From: Asterionellopsis glacialis
Taxonomy: Eukaryota > Bacillariophyta > Plagiogrammaphyceae > Rhaphoneidales > Asterionellopsidaceae
NCBI GenBank assembly: GCA_014885115.2
Contig: WKLE02000181.1
Location: forward strand, 18,359-76,092
DNA: 57,734 nucleotides
Direction of reading: 5' to 3'
Position 1 is the first letter of the stretch. Each line of letters starts with the position of its first letter. This document shows positions 20,250-31,719 of this stretch, piece after piece. The translations under genes were made by a program, and so were the position numbers. The notes under the pieces are model-generated. The model worked only from the letters and a program-made list of their open reading frames with translations. It had not been told where the DNA came from and did not search any database.

Positions 20250-23200
20250 TCACTCGGGTGAGTAATTCAGAAGTATTTGCCCTATTAAGTAGCGATCGTC
20301 ACGGGCAGCTTGATGGGCAGCGTGAAACCAACTCTTTAGCGGAGTTCTATACGCTCTTCCCAATTGCACCATCATCGTCAAAACAGCAAAAGCACGAAAG
20401 ATGACCATTCGGTACATCCCAGTACTGACAAAACCAATGACAGGCAAGGAAATACCGGCCGAATTTTTACCCATACAACCCATCATGATGAGCCACAATG
20501 AGTAGAAAGCTAAAGGAATGATACACGATGTAGCAGCTTGTTTCACTATTAGAACTGAACATTCCTTCATGAGAACAGCACTATCAACTTGGTCCCATTC
20601 CCAATTTAAAAGCACTGATTTCCAGATAGAAAAAAATCGAGCTATTCGACCTTGTTCTCCTTGCCAATAATCCGAAGCATGCGCAGTATTTGCAGGAGCC
20701 TGCGGAGGAGCCTCTCTATTACGGTTTGCTTGAGGGCCATTATTGGCCTGTTCACCCTGACCAGGACCTTCGAGGACGCCGTTTCCAACTTCCTTCCAAA
20801 AAGTCCATGTGAATGCGCCAACATAGCACAGCCCTGCCCAAGCATTTAACAATAAGGTGCCAACTGCCCAGGAAAAAGCGAGCGCTGCTGGGGTAATCAA
20901 AGGCTCTTCATGCAAAAACCATTCACGAGACTTGATTATCAGTAACTCATACACGGCACCAAATAGAAGAGGGGAGATGCCTAGCCATAGCAATGCACTT
21001 CCACCGAAAACGAGGATCTTTTGCTTCGGAGGAAGGCGAAATGCTCGGGCCCAATCGACTGTGCGTTGATACAACGGTCTGGTACTTGATCGATCGAGAA
21101 TTGAACTGGACACAACTTTAACAATTGGAAAGAGTGCAACACCTCCAATTGCAAAGCCTAGTGGATCGTGGACGTATCGATCGGGAACTCTCAGGAGGAA
21201 AAAAATGAATCTACCTACAGAGAGAGGAACACTGAGAGTACCACACACTGTCATCGTTACAGCAGCCCATGAAAGCAGGATCAAAAGGATACATTTCAAA
21301 ACGAGAGGCAAAGCTGAAAGCCAGCTATTTCCACTGGCATAGAATGGAGTCCTTTTCGCAACTCCTTCTTCTATTTCTGACTTTCGTTCTTTCCCCCATG
21401 CCCATCGACCTTGTACTTCGGCACCACCTTCCCCTAGGTCGTCCCACCCTTCTGGAGGTCGTGGAATTGGGTCTCCAGGAATCTCTTTCCAAAATTCGAT
21501 AACCATTTTCCCGTCATCTCGCACATTCTTCTTTAGGCGATAAGCATCCATTGTTGTACACAAAAGGCTTTTCTTACCCGCCGCGTCTGTATCTTCTGGA
21601 CGTCTGTTTCGCTTTCTATCGCCTCGAGTAATTGGAGGTTCTGGAAGTCCAATATAGCTCTGACTGCTCAAAACACGTTGTCCGTTTCTCTTCTTCTGTC
21701 CTTTGTGGTAAACTGGAGGTTTAGTGGAATCGACTCTTTGGATATTGGCAAGGATCATAGCGTCAACGTCATCAGATTTTGACTTTGAGACTAGCTCGTA
21801 CCAAAAAGGATCAACTTGACTGACTTCGCGAAAACGGTGCGTGGATGGATGAGTGGGTTTCGTTGTCTGTCCATTTCCAGTTGAAGCTTCTTCTTCTGAT
21901 GAAGAGTTCGAAGTGGCTTCGGCAACAGTTTCGTCAGGTAAAACATAGTAGTGATCTCCACCTATGGCTTCTGCCCTACAAAATACTTCTCGTGACCCGA
22001 CCAGTTCAAACTTCTCAACCGACCTGGGTAGAAGGTGCTGTGTCAAACCCAAATTGTCGCACATAAATACCAACCACTCGTGCTGCATCTCACCAATACG
22101 ATTTTTGTACTTTTCCAGGAAACCAAGCATACTCAAATGGAAGAGCAGAACTTCAATGGGAACTTGCAACTGCGGAAGTACGATCCGGCAAAACTTTGGG
22201 CGAACGAAAGGAAGATGCTTACCCAGACCACTTAGTAGCAGCAGGTGAGATGGAAGCCAAACATGAATTGTTAGCAATAGAGCATAAATCGCAAGCGACA
22301 AAAGCATCCTTCTTGCGTGAGTTATTCCACTGTCCTGCATTAGGTTTCCGAGGAGATCAGGTTGGGGTTCTTGCGGACGGATAAGGCCAGCTAGGACGTT
22401 AGGATGTGCAACTTCACGAAGCTGCAGGACCGAAACTGTTACAAGAAGCATGAAAGTAATCCCAATCACCCAATGAAGCATGATAGCCCCAAACAAGTCT
22501 CCACCAGCGTATAGTATTCTATTAGAGATGGTGTCTCCGAATAGTGAAAGGGTAGCCGCATCGAGCCAAATACCAAGCAACAATGGAAGGAAAAACATTT
22601 TCAAAAATAGAAGAATTGAAACCTTCACGATTGCAGCCAAGTAATCTACACCTCGAGCAAGTGCCTGCCCAATGCTGATGACGTCACCTTCCTCTTCTTG
22701 ATCAAGGAGTTCCTGTTCAAGAATGGCATCATTTTCATCTCTCTCTTCATTAATATTTTCGACTGCTCTTTCAAGAAGGTTCTGTAACTGCTCCCTGCGA
22801 ACTTCGTCTGCATCGCGTGCTCTATCCTCGTTTCCCTCGTGATTGCTGTTGGCTTCTTGATCGCCTTCTTCATGTTGTTGCATATGTCGATTGATCAGTA
22901 TTCCCCATTGCCATAATAGGACAAAACCAGCCATACCGAAATATCCCAATCCCAAGGTGATTAAATCGGGAAGCTGAAAAGTATTCTCTAGTCGCAAGCT
23001 CTCTGCATTAAGTGCAGATATCGCGTTCGATACGCTGAAATCAGTAGAATTTGAAGCAGACAAATAAGGAATATTGTTTGCTATTCTGGTGACAGTTGTA
23101 GTATTCACTATTCGAGAGTATACAATATTTCCAACAGCTTTTGGTATAAAGGCGAAAATCCCAAGATAGGTTGTATTAAATGCCAACAGCCACAAAATGT

Positions 23201-24991
23201 TTCGTATTACTGCTCCAAATGGGCCTCGCAAACCAAGTAGTTCGTCAAGTGCGACGTGAATGGGCTAATGTAATAGAAAAATGGCAAGGAAGTAATTAGT
23301 TTCCATCCGGTATACTCGTCCAAAACAATTTTCTCTTATTCCAAGCAGCATCCAACTTACCGGTTCTTCATCTTGGTTCGGTACAGGATCCAGTGGTTCA
23401 AATTCTGGTTCAAACCTGTTTTCATTTCTGTCGGGAAACAGGGGCTCGTCTGGATTCATCTCACCAAGATTCCCTTCTTCCTCATTTGGCTCCTCTTCTT
23501 CTTGTGCTTGCATTATTTCTGCCAGCCGATCTAAGTCCTCTTGCGGTCCCGCTTGGTCATCATATTCTTGTTCATTCAATAGAGCAGCGACTTGGTCATT
23601 CTCATCATCATCAGCTCTTATTTCATTTTCTGTGTCGGCTCTCACAGCTCCTTGAGCATCATTTTCTGCAGCGGCGTCAATTTCCCTCCGCATAGCTTCC
23701 ACAGCACGTAATCTTCGTCGGAGTTCTCGCCGTTGTTCCCCAAGATCATCGGGCATTTCGTCAATATCCCTTGCTAACTCCTCCGGAGGGAGATCTACCC
23801 AGTGCACGTGTCTATGAGCCTGCCCTCGTTCTTCATGATGTTGCGCAAAAAGAGGTTGCCGTTGATCCATCACACCGACAGGTTGCATGAAGTTTTGATG
23901 TCGTGGAATAAAATTCTGATGATCCAAAACAACATCGTCCACGTCCTCTTCCTGTTCCACATGACCATCTTCGACATTTTCTTCTCTGTCTCTTTGTGCT
24001 CTACCGCCTGCTCTCCCCCGCCCTCGTTCTCCTGCTCGACCCTCATCATCCTGTCCATGAAACCGTAAGAAGTCAGCAAAACTCATCATGCTTAAAAAGC
24101 TAACAACAATCACAGCCGCTATTACTGCCCCGCTGACAGTATCCCCAACAACCAGATGCCATCTCCACCGAGTCAGAATCGATGACGGTCTATGGATCCA
24201 ACCGTGATAGAGATACGTAGTCACAAGGGGTACTACGAAAAGCCATAAAGAAGCAACAACTACACATCGTATTCCAAATGGAAGCCATCTAGCGATTGCC
24301 CGACGGGAGAGACCTAAAAATATTTCCAACGGAGGCAGATGTGTGGGTGTCCCATCAGCATACCTAGGGGCAAATATAAATTTTGTTTTGCATAGTTCAC
24401 ATTTATTCCCTCCAGTGACCTGGAGCCAATTTTCTAAGCAGTCTTGATGCACCAGTCTGATGGAACCCGCGCATTTACAAGGAGAGAAAAGTGTATCCCT
24501 GTGATTTTCAAAGTGAAATGAAAATGCAATGATTTGTTAGAATTCAAATGCAATCCAGGCCATTGTTACAGTTGTGCACCTTTGTGAGCAATGGTGTCGA
24601 ATGTATTAGTATGATCAAGCAGTTTAATGTCCCATCTAGGTGCAGCACGTGAAATGATAATATTGTTCTAGGAAGAATCTTCAAGGGCGTGGAGTGTTGC
24701 ATCTGATTAGCTTGGCAACTCTAAAAACGTTAGACATCACGGAGAGGCCTGACGGGAGCAGTACTAAAAACCCGTAGACATCTACTGGCACACGGTCTCG
24801 CACCAGGACTGAATCTGCGACGATGACACTTACCCTTCCTCGGCTGGACCTCGGCAGATTCTGCATTCGTCTTCTTCTTCTTCTTCACTCATTTCTGATC
24901 GTGCATCGTCATCTTGGGTGTGTGACATGGTTTCTTCTTCTTCGGGCTCCGGTGAAGAACGAGCGTCGCTAAAGTCTTCCTCAATGGCCAT
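20250..24991 (-). CDS. Doa10/MARCH6 (TEB4) ER membrane E3 ubiquitin ligase
   Basis: Three exons, 24991-24834, 24498-23361 and 23264-20250, about 1436 aa. Exon 1 has an acidic N-terminus and starts the RING-CH domain (DECRICRG). Exon 2 completes it (FSPCKCAGSIRLVHQDCLEN, then CELCKTKF), giving the C4HC3 pattern. Many hydrophobic helices follow, with the family block PIHVALDELLGLRGPFG at the exon 2/3 junction and a further multi-helix half in exon 3. Between the first helices and that block lies an acidic insert of about 220 residues with a short Arg/Glu coiled coil. By family it ubiquitinates misfolded membrane, cytosolic and nuclear proteins in ER-associated degradation, and sterol enzymes in animals. 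Length matches Doa10/TEB4 (about 900-1320 aa), slightly longer. Confidence 0.95.
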
Positions 24992-26167
24992 GGTTGACTT
25001 CACGCGCCACGATTGAGAACCGCCTTTCCCTTCCTCTAGTCTCGGACTCTAGTTAGGATAGTCTGGTAGTGACACCAGGTGGTCTTAATTAGAGGGAGCT
25101 CCTACCCCAGGTACAGTAGGACCTACTTACTTACCTTATGCTCAGTAGGATAGTCCTACAGGTACAGTCCCTAGTTACACCTAGTATGACCTACATTCAT
25201 GATAGTACAAGGTAGCTAACATAATTATTTAGACGAGAAAGCCCAATCTTCAACCTTTTCTAAGCTTGGTTTACTTATTACTTTTTGCAATACTCGATAA
25301 GGAATGTATTTTTATAAATAGGGAAAGATTCAAAGATTGTCGAATATAAATACCTCGGTAGTCCTAAGTATAATCGAAAAACTCCTATGCATCTCGGAGA
25401 ACATTCTTCGTTTAGTCTCCTTTATAATTCTATAATACTTTCTTTTGATACACGTTCGACGCATCATAAATATCTACGATAGTCATTTTTTATACAGCAG
25501 AGAGTACAGCAAAGAAAGTCAGGCGGCTTGAATAGGGATGCAAGTACAGTAATATTTTTGAAATGATAATTATCTGATAATTATTAGCTGTGGTATCCCC
25601 CGCCAGCAGGGGTGTTCTGAATTTGAAAATTGTAGCATGATGCATGATACTAAACATAAGGTTTGCGTTAGGGCTACCTGGTAGGTCCTCTAGAGAGAAT
25701 GGTTGTCTGAGGAATAATAATTAGTCGGGTAAATATGGAGAAAGCCGGGATCAGGTGTTTTTGATTATGAGTTTTTTTCTGATAAGTGGGAGAATGGGAG
25801 AATGGTTGCTGTTTGCCTTCTTGCTTGTATGAATGATATTAGTTTATGAACAAGAGAGAAGCAGAAGCAGCATTTCCAGAATTACTTGTGGGCATGCAGG
25901 ATTTAAGAATATAGAATTTAGTGAAGAACTGAGCTTTTTGTTAGTGCTATATGATAATAAATTGTGATTATCATAAATTTATTTGGATCATTTTTTAGAT
26001 GGATTTAAATTAATATTTAATTAAATTCTTTAAACTTATCCTCCTTCACTTTTATAGAAAAGAAGCAGAAGAAAAATGTGATGAAGTAATTAGTTCAGAA
26101 TTATGGTGAGTATATTGAGTTTCAAGGTATCTGATATGAATACAAAGTATGATTTGTAAGAACACCA
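24992..26167. other. Intergenic, AT-rich, with GTAC/CCTAC-rich block
   Basis: No gene seen. The stretch 25040-25215 is dense in GGTCC, AGGTAC, CTAGT and CCTAC words (for example CCCAGGTACAGTAGGACC). The rest is plain AT-rich DNA up to the assembly gap. Confidence 0.45.
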
Positions 26168-26270
26168 NNNNNNNNNNNNNNNNNNNNNNNNNNNNNNNNN
26201 NNNNNNNNNNNNNNNNNNNNNNNNNNNNNNNNNNNNNNNNNNNNNNNNNNNNNNNNNNNNNNNNNNNNNN
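26168..26270. other. Assembly gap (103 N)
   Basis: Run of N in the sequence; nothing can be read. Confidence 1.
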
Positions 26271-26435
26271 TGTGAATATTTTATATTATGGCACGGCCGA
26301 CTTGTATTGGAATTGAATACAATCACAACTTGGCCGGTGCACTTTTTGGCATTGCAGGCTCACCCAACTGACAAAAAATCGGCTGTTGTACCCAGATCTC
26401 TTCTGATCAATCTTGCAAAATGGTGCTGTTTGCAG

Positions 26436-26564
26436 TACCAATTTCTTGACACACAGCCATTTTTAACTAGCAACCACCAGTATGATTCCATGCAGAAGCT
26501 CCTTGTGCATGGAACCTTACTGTTGGTTGCTAGTTAAAAATGGCTGTGTATCAAGAAATTGGTA
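26436..26564. repeat. Long inverted repeat (hairpin), arms of about 41 bp
   Basis: Left arm 26436-26476 and right arm 26524-26564 are reverse complements with one mismatch (TACCAATTTCTTGACACACA against its complement, continuing through GCCATTTTTAACTAGCAACCA). Inside, TTCCATGCA (26486-26494) pairs with TGCATGGAA, so the stem continues with bulges to a small loop. It could be a foldback transposon or MITE, or a source of hairpin small RNA. Confidence 0.85.
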
Positions 26565-26950
26565 TTGTAAAATGGTATGTCCTTCCATCCTCACAAAAAA
26601 ATTAATATATAAAATTACTAGCTTGGATTAATTGGAACAAAAAAAATTATGTCACAGCCCAGTACTGGACTGGTCCCCCTTATCCTGGAACAACTCCATA
26701 ATATTACACAATACTTATTATTTAGCAGCAACACCAACAAGTATAACAGAGTACAAAGCCATCACCACAGTTTATAAATGGTCATTAAAAAAAAGGAGCC
26801 TGACATCATCATCTTGTATTTATTTATACAATTTTGATCTGCTTGCCCCATTCAGCATTAATGACTTTTAACAATCAATTGTCAGATGATGGTCATTCTT
26901 CTTACATGTATTGACTAAATCACTGTATCAAGTACAATTGAATATGAATA

Positions 26951-27265
26951 CAGTCTGCACACACCAATAAGCAATGGAACAATTTTGGCCATTGCTTCAA
27001 TATTCTCAAAATTCCAAGCTAGAAATAAGCACCAATGTTGCTTATTTTATTACAGAATTATGAACAATATGACATTATCATCAAGAAATTCGTTATATAA
27101 CAACATGGTGCTGCCAATAATCAGAAACGTGTTAAATTACTAATATGCCAAATAATCAATGGCAAGAGTGTCCAAGCTTGAAATTGCTTATATTTCTTAG
27201 TAAAATTTCAAGCTTGCCTAAGCAAGAATGCAAAATTGCTTTTTGGTCGTATGTGCACCACACTG
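26951..27265. mobile_element. Tc1/mariner-type MITE, copy 1
   Basis: A 315-bp element. The left end reads TA|CAGTCTGCACACACCAATAA; the right end, reverse-complemented, reads CAGTGTGGTGCACATACGAC then CAAAAAGCAAT. CAGT termini next to a TA are the hallmark of Tc1/mariner elements; the right flank reads TTAA, so the duplication is slightly decayed. Subterminal CAAGCTTGAAATT/AATTTCAAGCTTG pairs lie at about 27174-27216. No coding capacity. It shares ends, length and the internal motif with 51044-51362. Confidence 0.7.
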
Positions 27266-28053
27266 TTAATGTTTTTTTAAATTCACATTTGATTGTGTAT
27301 TTTTTTAGGAAGTAAATTAGTTACTCCTGTTCCTAGCATATTATTTTTGTAAAGGTGTGTTTTGGTGAATACAGGTACATCATAATGTAATCTTATATTT
27401 TTCATATAATAATTAGCAAAATCGAAAAACCAGAACATCAAAACAGGAAGAACCTTGTCGGTCCTGTTGTCTGTCCTGCACAGTCAATCAGTGTCTGTCT
27501 GCTAGCCCATGAAAATGAGGAACCGAGCTGAGTTGGACTGAGGGACAACTAACCAATCAAACTGACGTAATCACCTCAAATAGGTTCTGAGTTTGGTATC
27601 TACAGCTGTTGCAGTACAACAGTATCGTACTAGAGGTACGTGTTTTCCTACGCCCGTCCGTGTTTGACAATGGTTTGACGACAGAGCCAATCAGCATATA
27701 TTATGGTGATCCGCCTGCAAAGGCTGTGTGGATCAACAGCTGGCGAACACGCTCTCATCGACATCGTGTGAAAAGTACGGCAGTCTACCGGTACCAAGTA
27801 CTGGTACCACACATATCTTCTATTGAAATCTAACTCACGACCTGTGGAGCAACTGATGTCCAATCACACCATCACCCATCAACTTTGCAAATAGAACACC
27901 AGGAAGTTTCATCAGTGACTCACTGCATTACATTACTAGCTAAGTCTTTGAAGAAAAGCTTTCACAGCATAACTCCGAAAAGTTTATCAATTGCAAGTGT
28001 GTCAGTTATCAAAAAATAAGCAGCAACAACACTGAAATTACTACAACGGCATC
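27266..28053. other. Intergenic upstream of ribonucleotide reductase gene
   Basis: No gene supported. It should contain the RNR small-subunit promoter; I could not identify an S-phase element with confidence. Confidence 0.4.
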
Positions 28054-29511
28054 ATGGTTACCTGTACATTTCGAAAATGCTTCGTCCTTGTGTCGTTGCT
28101 TATTGCCATCGCTAAATCTACATCAATTCCAATTAATTCAATACAGAACAGACAACGGTTTTCTATTGCTTCATTGAAACCGACGTCCATCTGGGGAAAA
28201 TCTGCAATCTCACAACAAAGGAAGCTGCTGGAAAGACTAAGAGGAGGTGCAGACAAAAGTAACAGCAAAGCAGAAAATTTACCTCGAGGTGGAGCTGGGT
28301 CTGTTACAACTACAACATCTTCCTCCAAGAAGGACGCTATCAACACAATCGTATCGACATCAAATTCCAGTGAATCGACAGAAAAACTAGATAGCAGTAG
28401 TGAGGAGAACGGCAGTAAATTTGAAGAGCCCATCTGTCGAACGGATGACGATGGATCCCGATTCTCTCTTTTCCCCATTGAACATGCTGATTTGTGGAAT
28501 ATGTACAAACAACATGTTGCTTCCTTTTGGACGGCAGATGAAATTGATTTGTCAGCCGACCTAACTGATTGGCAAGAGCGTTTGAATGACAATGAACGTC
28601 ACTTTATCTCCATGGTCCTAGCCTTCTTCGCTGGTGCTGATGGCATCGTGGTAGAGAATTTAGCAGAACGTTTTTGCCGTGAAGTTACAGTACCAGAGGC
28701 CCGGTGTTTCTATGGATTCCAAATGGCCATGGAAAGTATTCACCAAGAGACATACTGTCTATTGATTGATACATATATTACAAATCAAAAGGAAAGAGAT
28801 GTTCTTTTTTCTGCACACACCAGCGTACCTAGCGTCGAAAAGAAGGCTAGTTGGGCTCAACGCTACATTGGTTCCGATGCTAGCTTTGCGGAACGTCTGG
28901 TAGCATTTGCAGCAGTAGAGGGAATTTTCTTCTCTGGAGCTTTTTGTGCCATCTTTTGGTTAAAGAAGCGTGGACTTATGCCTGGCCTCACATTTTCAAA
29001 CGAACTAATTTCGAGAGATGAAGGGCTGCATTGTTCCTTTGCTTGTCAACTTTACTCCAAATTGGAAAAAAAGCTACCCGAGAAAGAGATCCATAGAATC
29101 ATTGGTGATGCTGTGGCAATAGAAAAGGGTTTCGTTTGCGAAGCTCTTCCAGTCAGTTTGATTGGTATGAACTCCGCACTTATGGGACAGTACATTGAGT
29201 TCGTAGCAGACCGCCTATTGCGAGACTTGGGTTACAAACCATTGTTCCGTAGCAAAAACCCATTTGATTGTAAGTTTCCTATTGATTTTTCTACGATTTA
29301 TACAGTATCTCTTTTTCATTCAACTCCTAACTTAATCTTTTTACATTGTTTTGGATTGATAGGGATGGATATGATAAGTTTGGAAGGAAAAACAAATTTC
29401 TTTGAAAAACGAGTAGCAGAATACCAAAAGAGTGGTGTCATGGCGTCAGTAGAAGGCGGACAAGACCACAACGCAGGGCTGAAAAAGCTTGATTTTGAAG
29501 CTGACTTTTAG
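28054..29511 (+). CDS. Ribonucleoside-diphosphate reductase small subunit (R2) with N-terminal leader
   Basis: Two exons, 28054-29269 and 29363-29511, 454 aa. The R2 core begins near residue 128. Di-iron ligand motifs are present: [15 protein letters not shown] (ExxH), AAVEGIFF and DEGLHC (ExxH). The radical-tyrosine block [11 protein letters not shown] is intact, and the C-terminal R1-docking tail ends FEADF. The enzyme makes the tyrosyl radical needed to reduce NDPs to dNDPs. Odd: about 125 extra N-terminal residues starting with a hydrophobic signal-like segment ([14 protein letters not shown]), then Ser/Arg-rich sequence with RLRGGA and PRGGAG. This suggests targeting to the secretory or plastid route rather than cytosol, unless translation starts downstream. 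The intron splits the Trp codon in NPFDW. Confidence 0.95.
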   Translation: MVTCTFRKCFVLVSLLIAIAKSTSIPINSIQNRQRFSIASLKPTSIWGKSAISQQRKLLERLRGGADKSNSKAENLPRGGAGSVTTTTSSSKKDAINTIVSTSNSSESTEKLDSSSEENGSKFEEPICRTDDDGSRFSLFPIEHADLWNMYKQHVASFWTADEIDLSADLTDWQERLNDNERHFISMVLAFFAGADGIVVENLAERFCREVTVPEARCFYGFQMAMESIHQETYCLLIDTYITNQKERDVLFSAHTSVPSVEKKASWAQRYIGSDASFAERLVAFAAVEGIFFSGAFCAIFWLKKRGLMPGLTFSNELISRDEGLHCSFACQLYSKLEKKLPEKEIHRIIGDAVAIEKGFVCEALPVSLIGMNSALMGQYIEFVADRLLRDLGYKPLFRSKNPFDCKFPIDFSTIYTVSLFHSTPNLIFLHCFGLIGMDMISLEGKTNFFEKRVAEYQKSGVMASVEGGQDHNAGLKKLDFEADF

Positions 29512-30329
29512 ATGCTTGAGGTGAGGGTGTATCGTCTCGCTTGAGAGCATCAAGAACACACATATTGAACAAGATTGAAGACGCTTGACTTTTGAAGCTG
29601 CCCTTTCAAAAAAGTTCATAAAATGATGCTTTAATAGCATTCATTGCAGTATCTTGTACATAGGCTATCCTGAATAGGTAAAAACTTTACTAAATATTAC
29701 GATAAGCAAAGCACGAACAACATAACTCAAATTACCAGTGTGCCTATTGTGTATGTGTGTGTTTCTTGATTGTCAATGACGAGAAATGATTTGTTTACTC
29801 GTGTCGTATGGTAGTCCTCGGATAGGAAGATGCTGGATGTCTACATGCTGTGGTCAAAAGCTCCCCTTGATATATGCCATCTCTTGGTGACCTAGATATT
29901 GAACCTGACGAGCGAACAATGCCTAGAGGTTCTACCACCGAGCAAACATGTGGTCGGGAACAGTAGTTGCAGCTAGCGGTAACCCAACATGCCCACAATG
30001 GTTTAATTCAATTCTTGCATGTTGCGTCAATAAAAGTAATCATTGAGTGAGTGAATTGGTAGTAGCTTCATTTTCAACAGAAAATATTGAGATATTTCAT
30101 GCAGCTTCCTATTATCTAACAGGTCAACGTCAACATGTTTGTAGTCACCATCTTACAGTGTCAAGCTCCCATCGAAAAATCGGTGACCAATTTTAATGCA
30201 GAAAAAAATAATTTATGTAAAGAACTGCGGAATAAAACCAGTAATTGAAAATAACGCGATGATTTGGAGAAACGGTTGAGTACAGGGGTTGTTTATTTAG
30301 TCTTTTATTATGCCCATTATAATAAAATT
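29512..30329. other. Intergenic between RNR and S16 (convergent)
   Basis: About 800 bases, both genes ending here. No gene or RNA recognised. Confidence 0.45.
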
Positions 30330-31067
30330 TTAACGGTAGGACTTTTGGAAACGAGTACGAGCACTGCGTCCACCATACTTCTTAGGTTCACAACGACGGG
30401 GATCAGAGACGAGGAGATTGCGGTCATACTCAAGAAGGGTTTTGCGAAGTTCGTTCTTGGAGCTCTCATCAACGTACTTGGCGTGGTAGGCAACAATGGA
30501 TTTGGCAATAGCAGCACGAATGGCATAGATCTGTGCAGTAATACCACCACCCTTAACTCTGACACGAATATCAAGGTTGGCGAACTTTTCTTGTCCGAGG
30601 ATTAGGACGGGCTCGAAAGCCTTGAGACGAAGGGATTCGGGCTCAACATTTTCGATAGGTTGACCATTGACCTTGATAAGACCGCGGCCCTGCTTGCAGA
30701 AAGCAACAGCAGTGGCGGTCTTTTTCCTGTTAAATTAAAAAATCACAACAATGAAAAAAAGCAACAGCAACGCATGGGTTAGTCACTTGTGCATCGGTTG
30801 GTACGGTCAAAATCGTCATAATTTCATCATGGATCATGGGCCCTCGTTACATCTCTCCACACGATAAATTCTTCAGTCGGTGGGGGCACATAACCTATTC
30901 GAAATAGGAAAACTTCCGCATCAACACCATCGACCATGATCGATATGAATGCCCATGCCCATGCCGTCAACCACATCGATCATATCTTTCAACCCCGCCA
31001 TTCCGTTTGATCACATCGTCACTCACTTTCCGAATACCTGTACAGATTGAGACTGAGAAGCGGACAT
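30330..31067 (-). CDS. RPS16: 40S ribosomal protein S16 (uS9)
   Basis: Two exons, 31067-31027 and 30726-30330, 145 aa, the normal length. Exon 1 encodes [13 protein letters not shown]; the 300-base intron lies within the start of the gene, as is common for ribosomal protein genes. The body is unmistakable: [20 protein letters not shown], then [20 protein letters not shown] and [20 protein letters not shown], ending KSYR, whose C-terminal tail reaches the ribosomal P-site tRNA. The other strand shows a spurious open frame across exon 2. Confidence 0.97.
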
Positions 31068-31719
31068 GGTGCTACTATGTTTGTCTTCGTGGATGAAACT
31101 CGCTACTGCGTCGTAACAAGATGCTGGAACGGAGTGCTTTGTTGACCGGAAAATAAAAAAATTGGGCTAACGTAGGGTGTACGTAGGAAAGGTACTCGAA
31201 CGCGAGTAAGAGGTAAATCTTTAGCTCTAACTCTAAGATATTAAATTTCCCCTTTGGATTACTACAATATCTTCTTCTTAGGAGTGAGCTCAAATTTCTT
31301 GCTCACTCCAAGGGACTCTCCTGACTGACTGGCTTTGCGAGTGAGCATCATAATTTTGCTAAATTTGGAAGTGGAAATAGTATAAAAAGGTAGTAGCGTA
31401 ACAAAACAAAGTCACCATGACTACAAGTGAACAGTAGACTCTATTCTCTGGATAGAGTCAACATCAATCCCCTACTGCAACGAAATCTGCTTGTGTGGGG
31501 GGATCTTTATTTTGGTTATCATGGTACATACGCCCACAAACCCGTTATACAGAAACCTCTAGAGGAATACAATCGAAGCAGCTGCATTTACTCACGCCAA
31601 AGTGTTTTAAATTAAAAAATTGCTACAATTTTAAAATTGTGGTTTCAATTGATTAGTTGCTGATTAAATTTGAAAATAGTACCTGTGCTGAATGATTACA
31701 TTTATCTCTGAATTTTGAT
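31068..31719. other. Intergenic upstream of S16
   Basis: Contains the S16 promoter (next to 31068) and the 3' flank of PP5. A short Pro/CT-free spacer; no gene is supported here. Confidence 0.4.

Noticed and set aside
26632..26871. 79-codon ORF near the hairpin
   Set aside because: Random-looking composition within repeat DNA; no start context or domain.
30264..30605. 113-codon plus-strand frame over S16
   Set aside because: It is antisense to S16 exon 2, whose sequence is certain.
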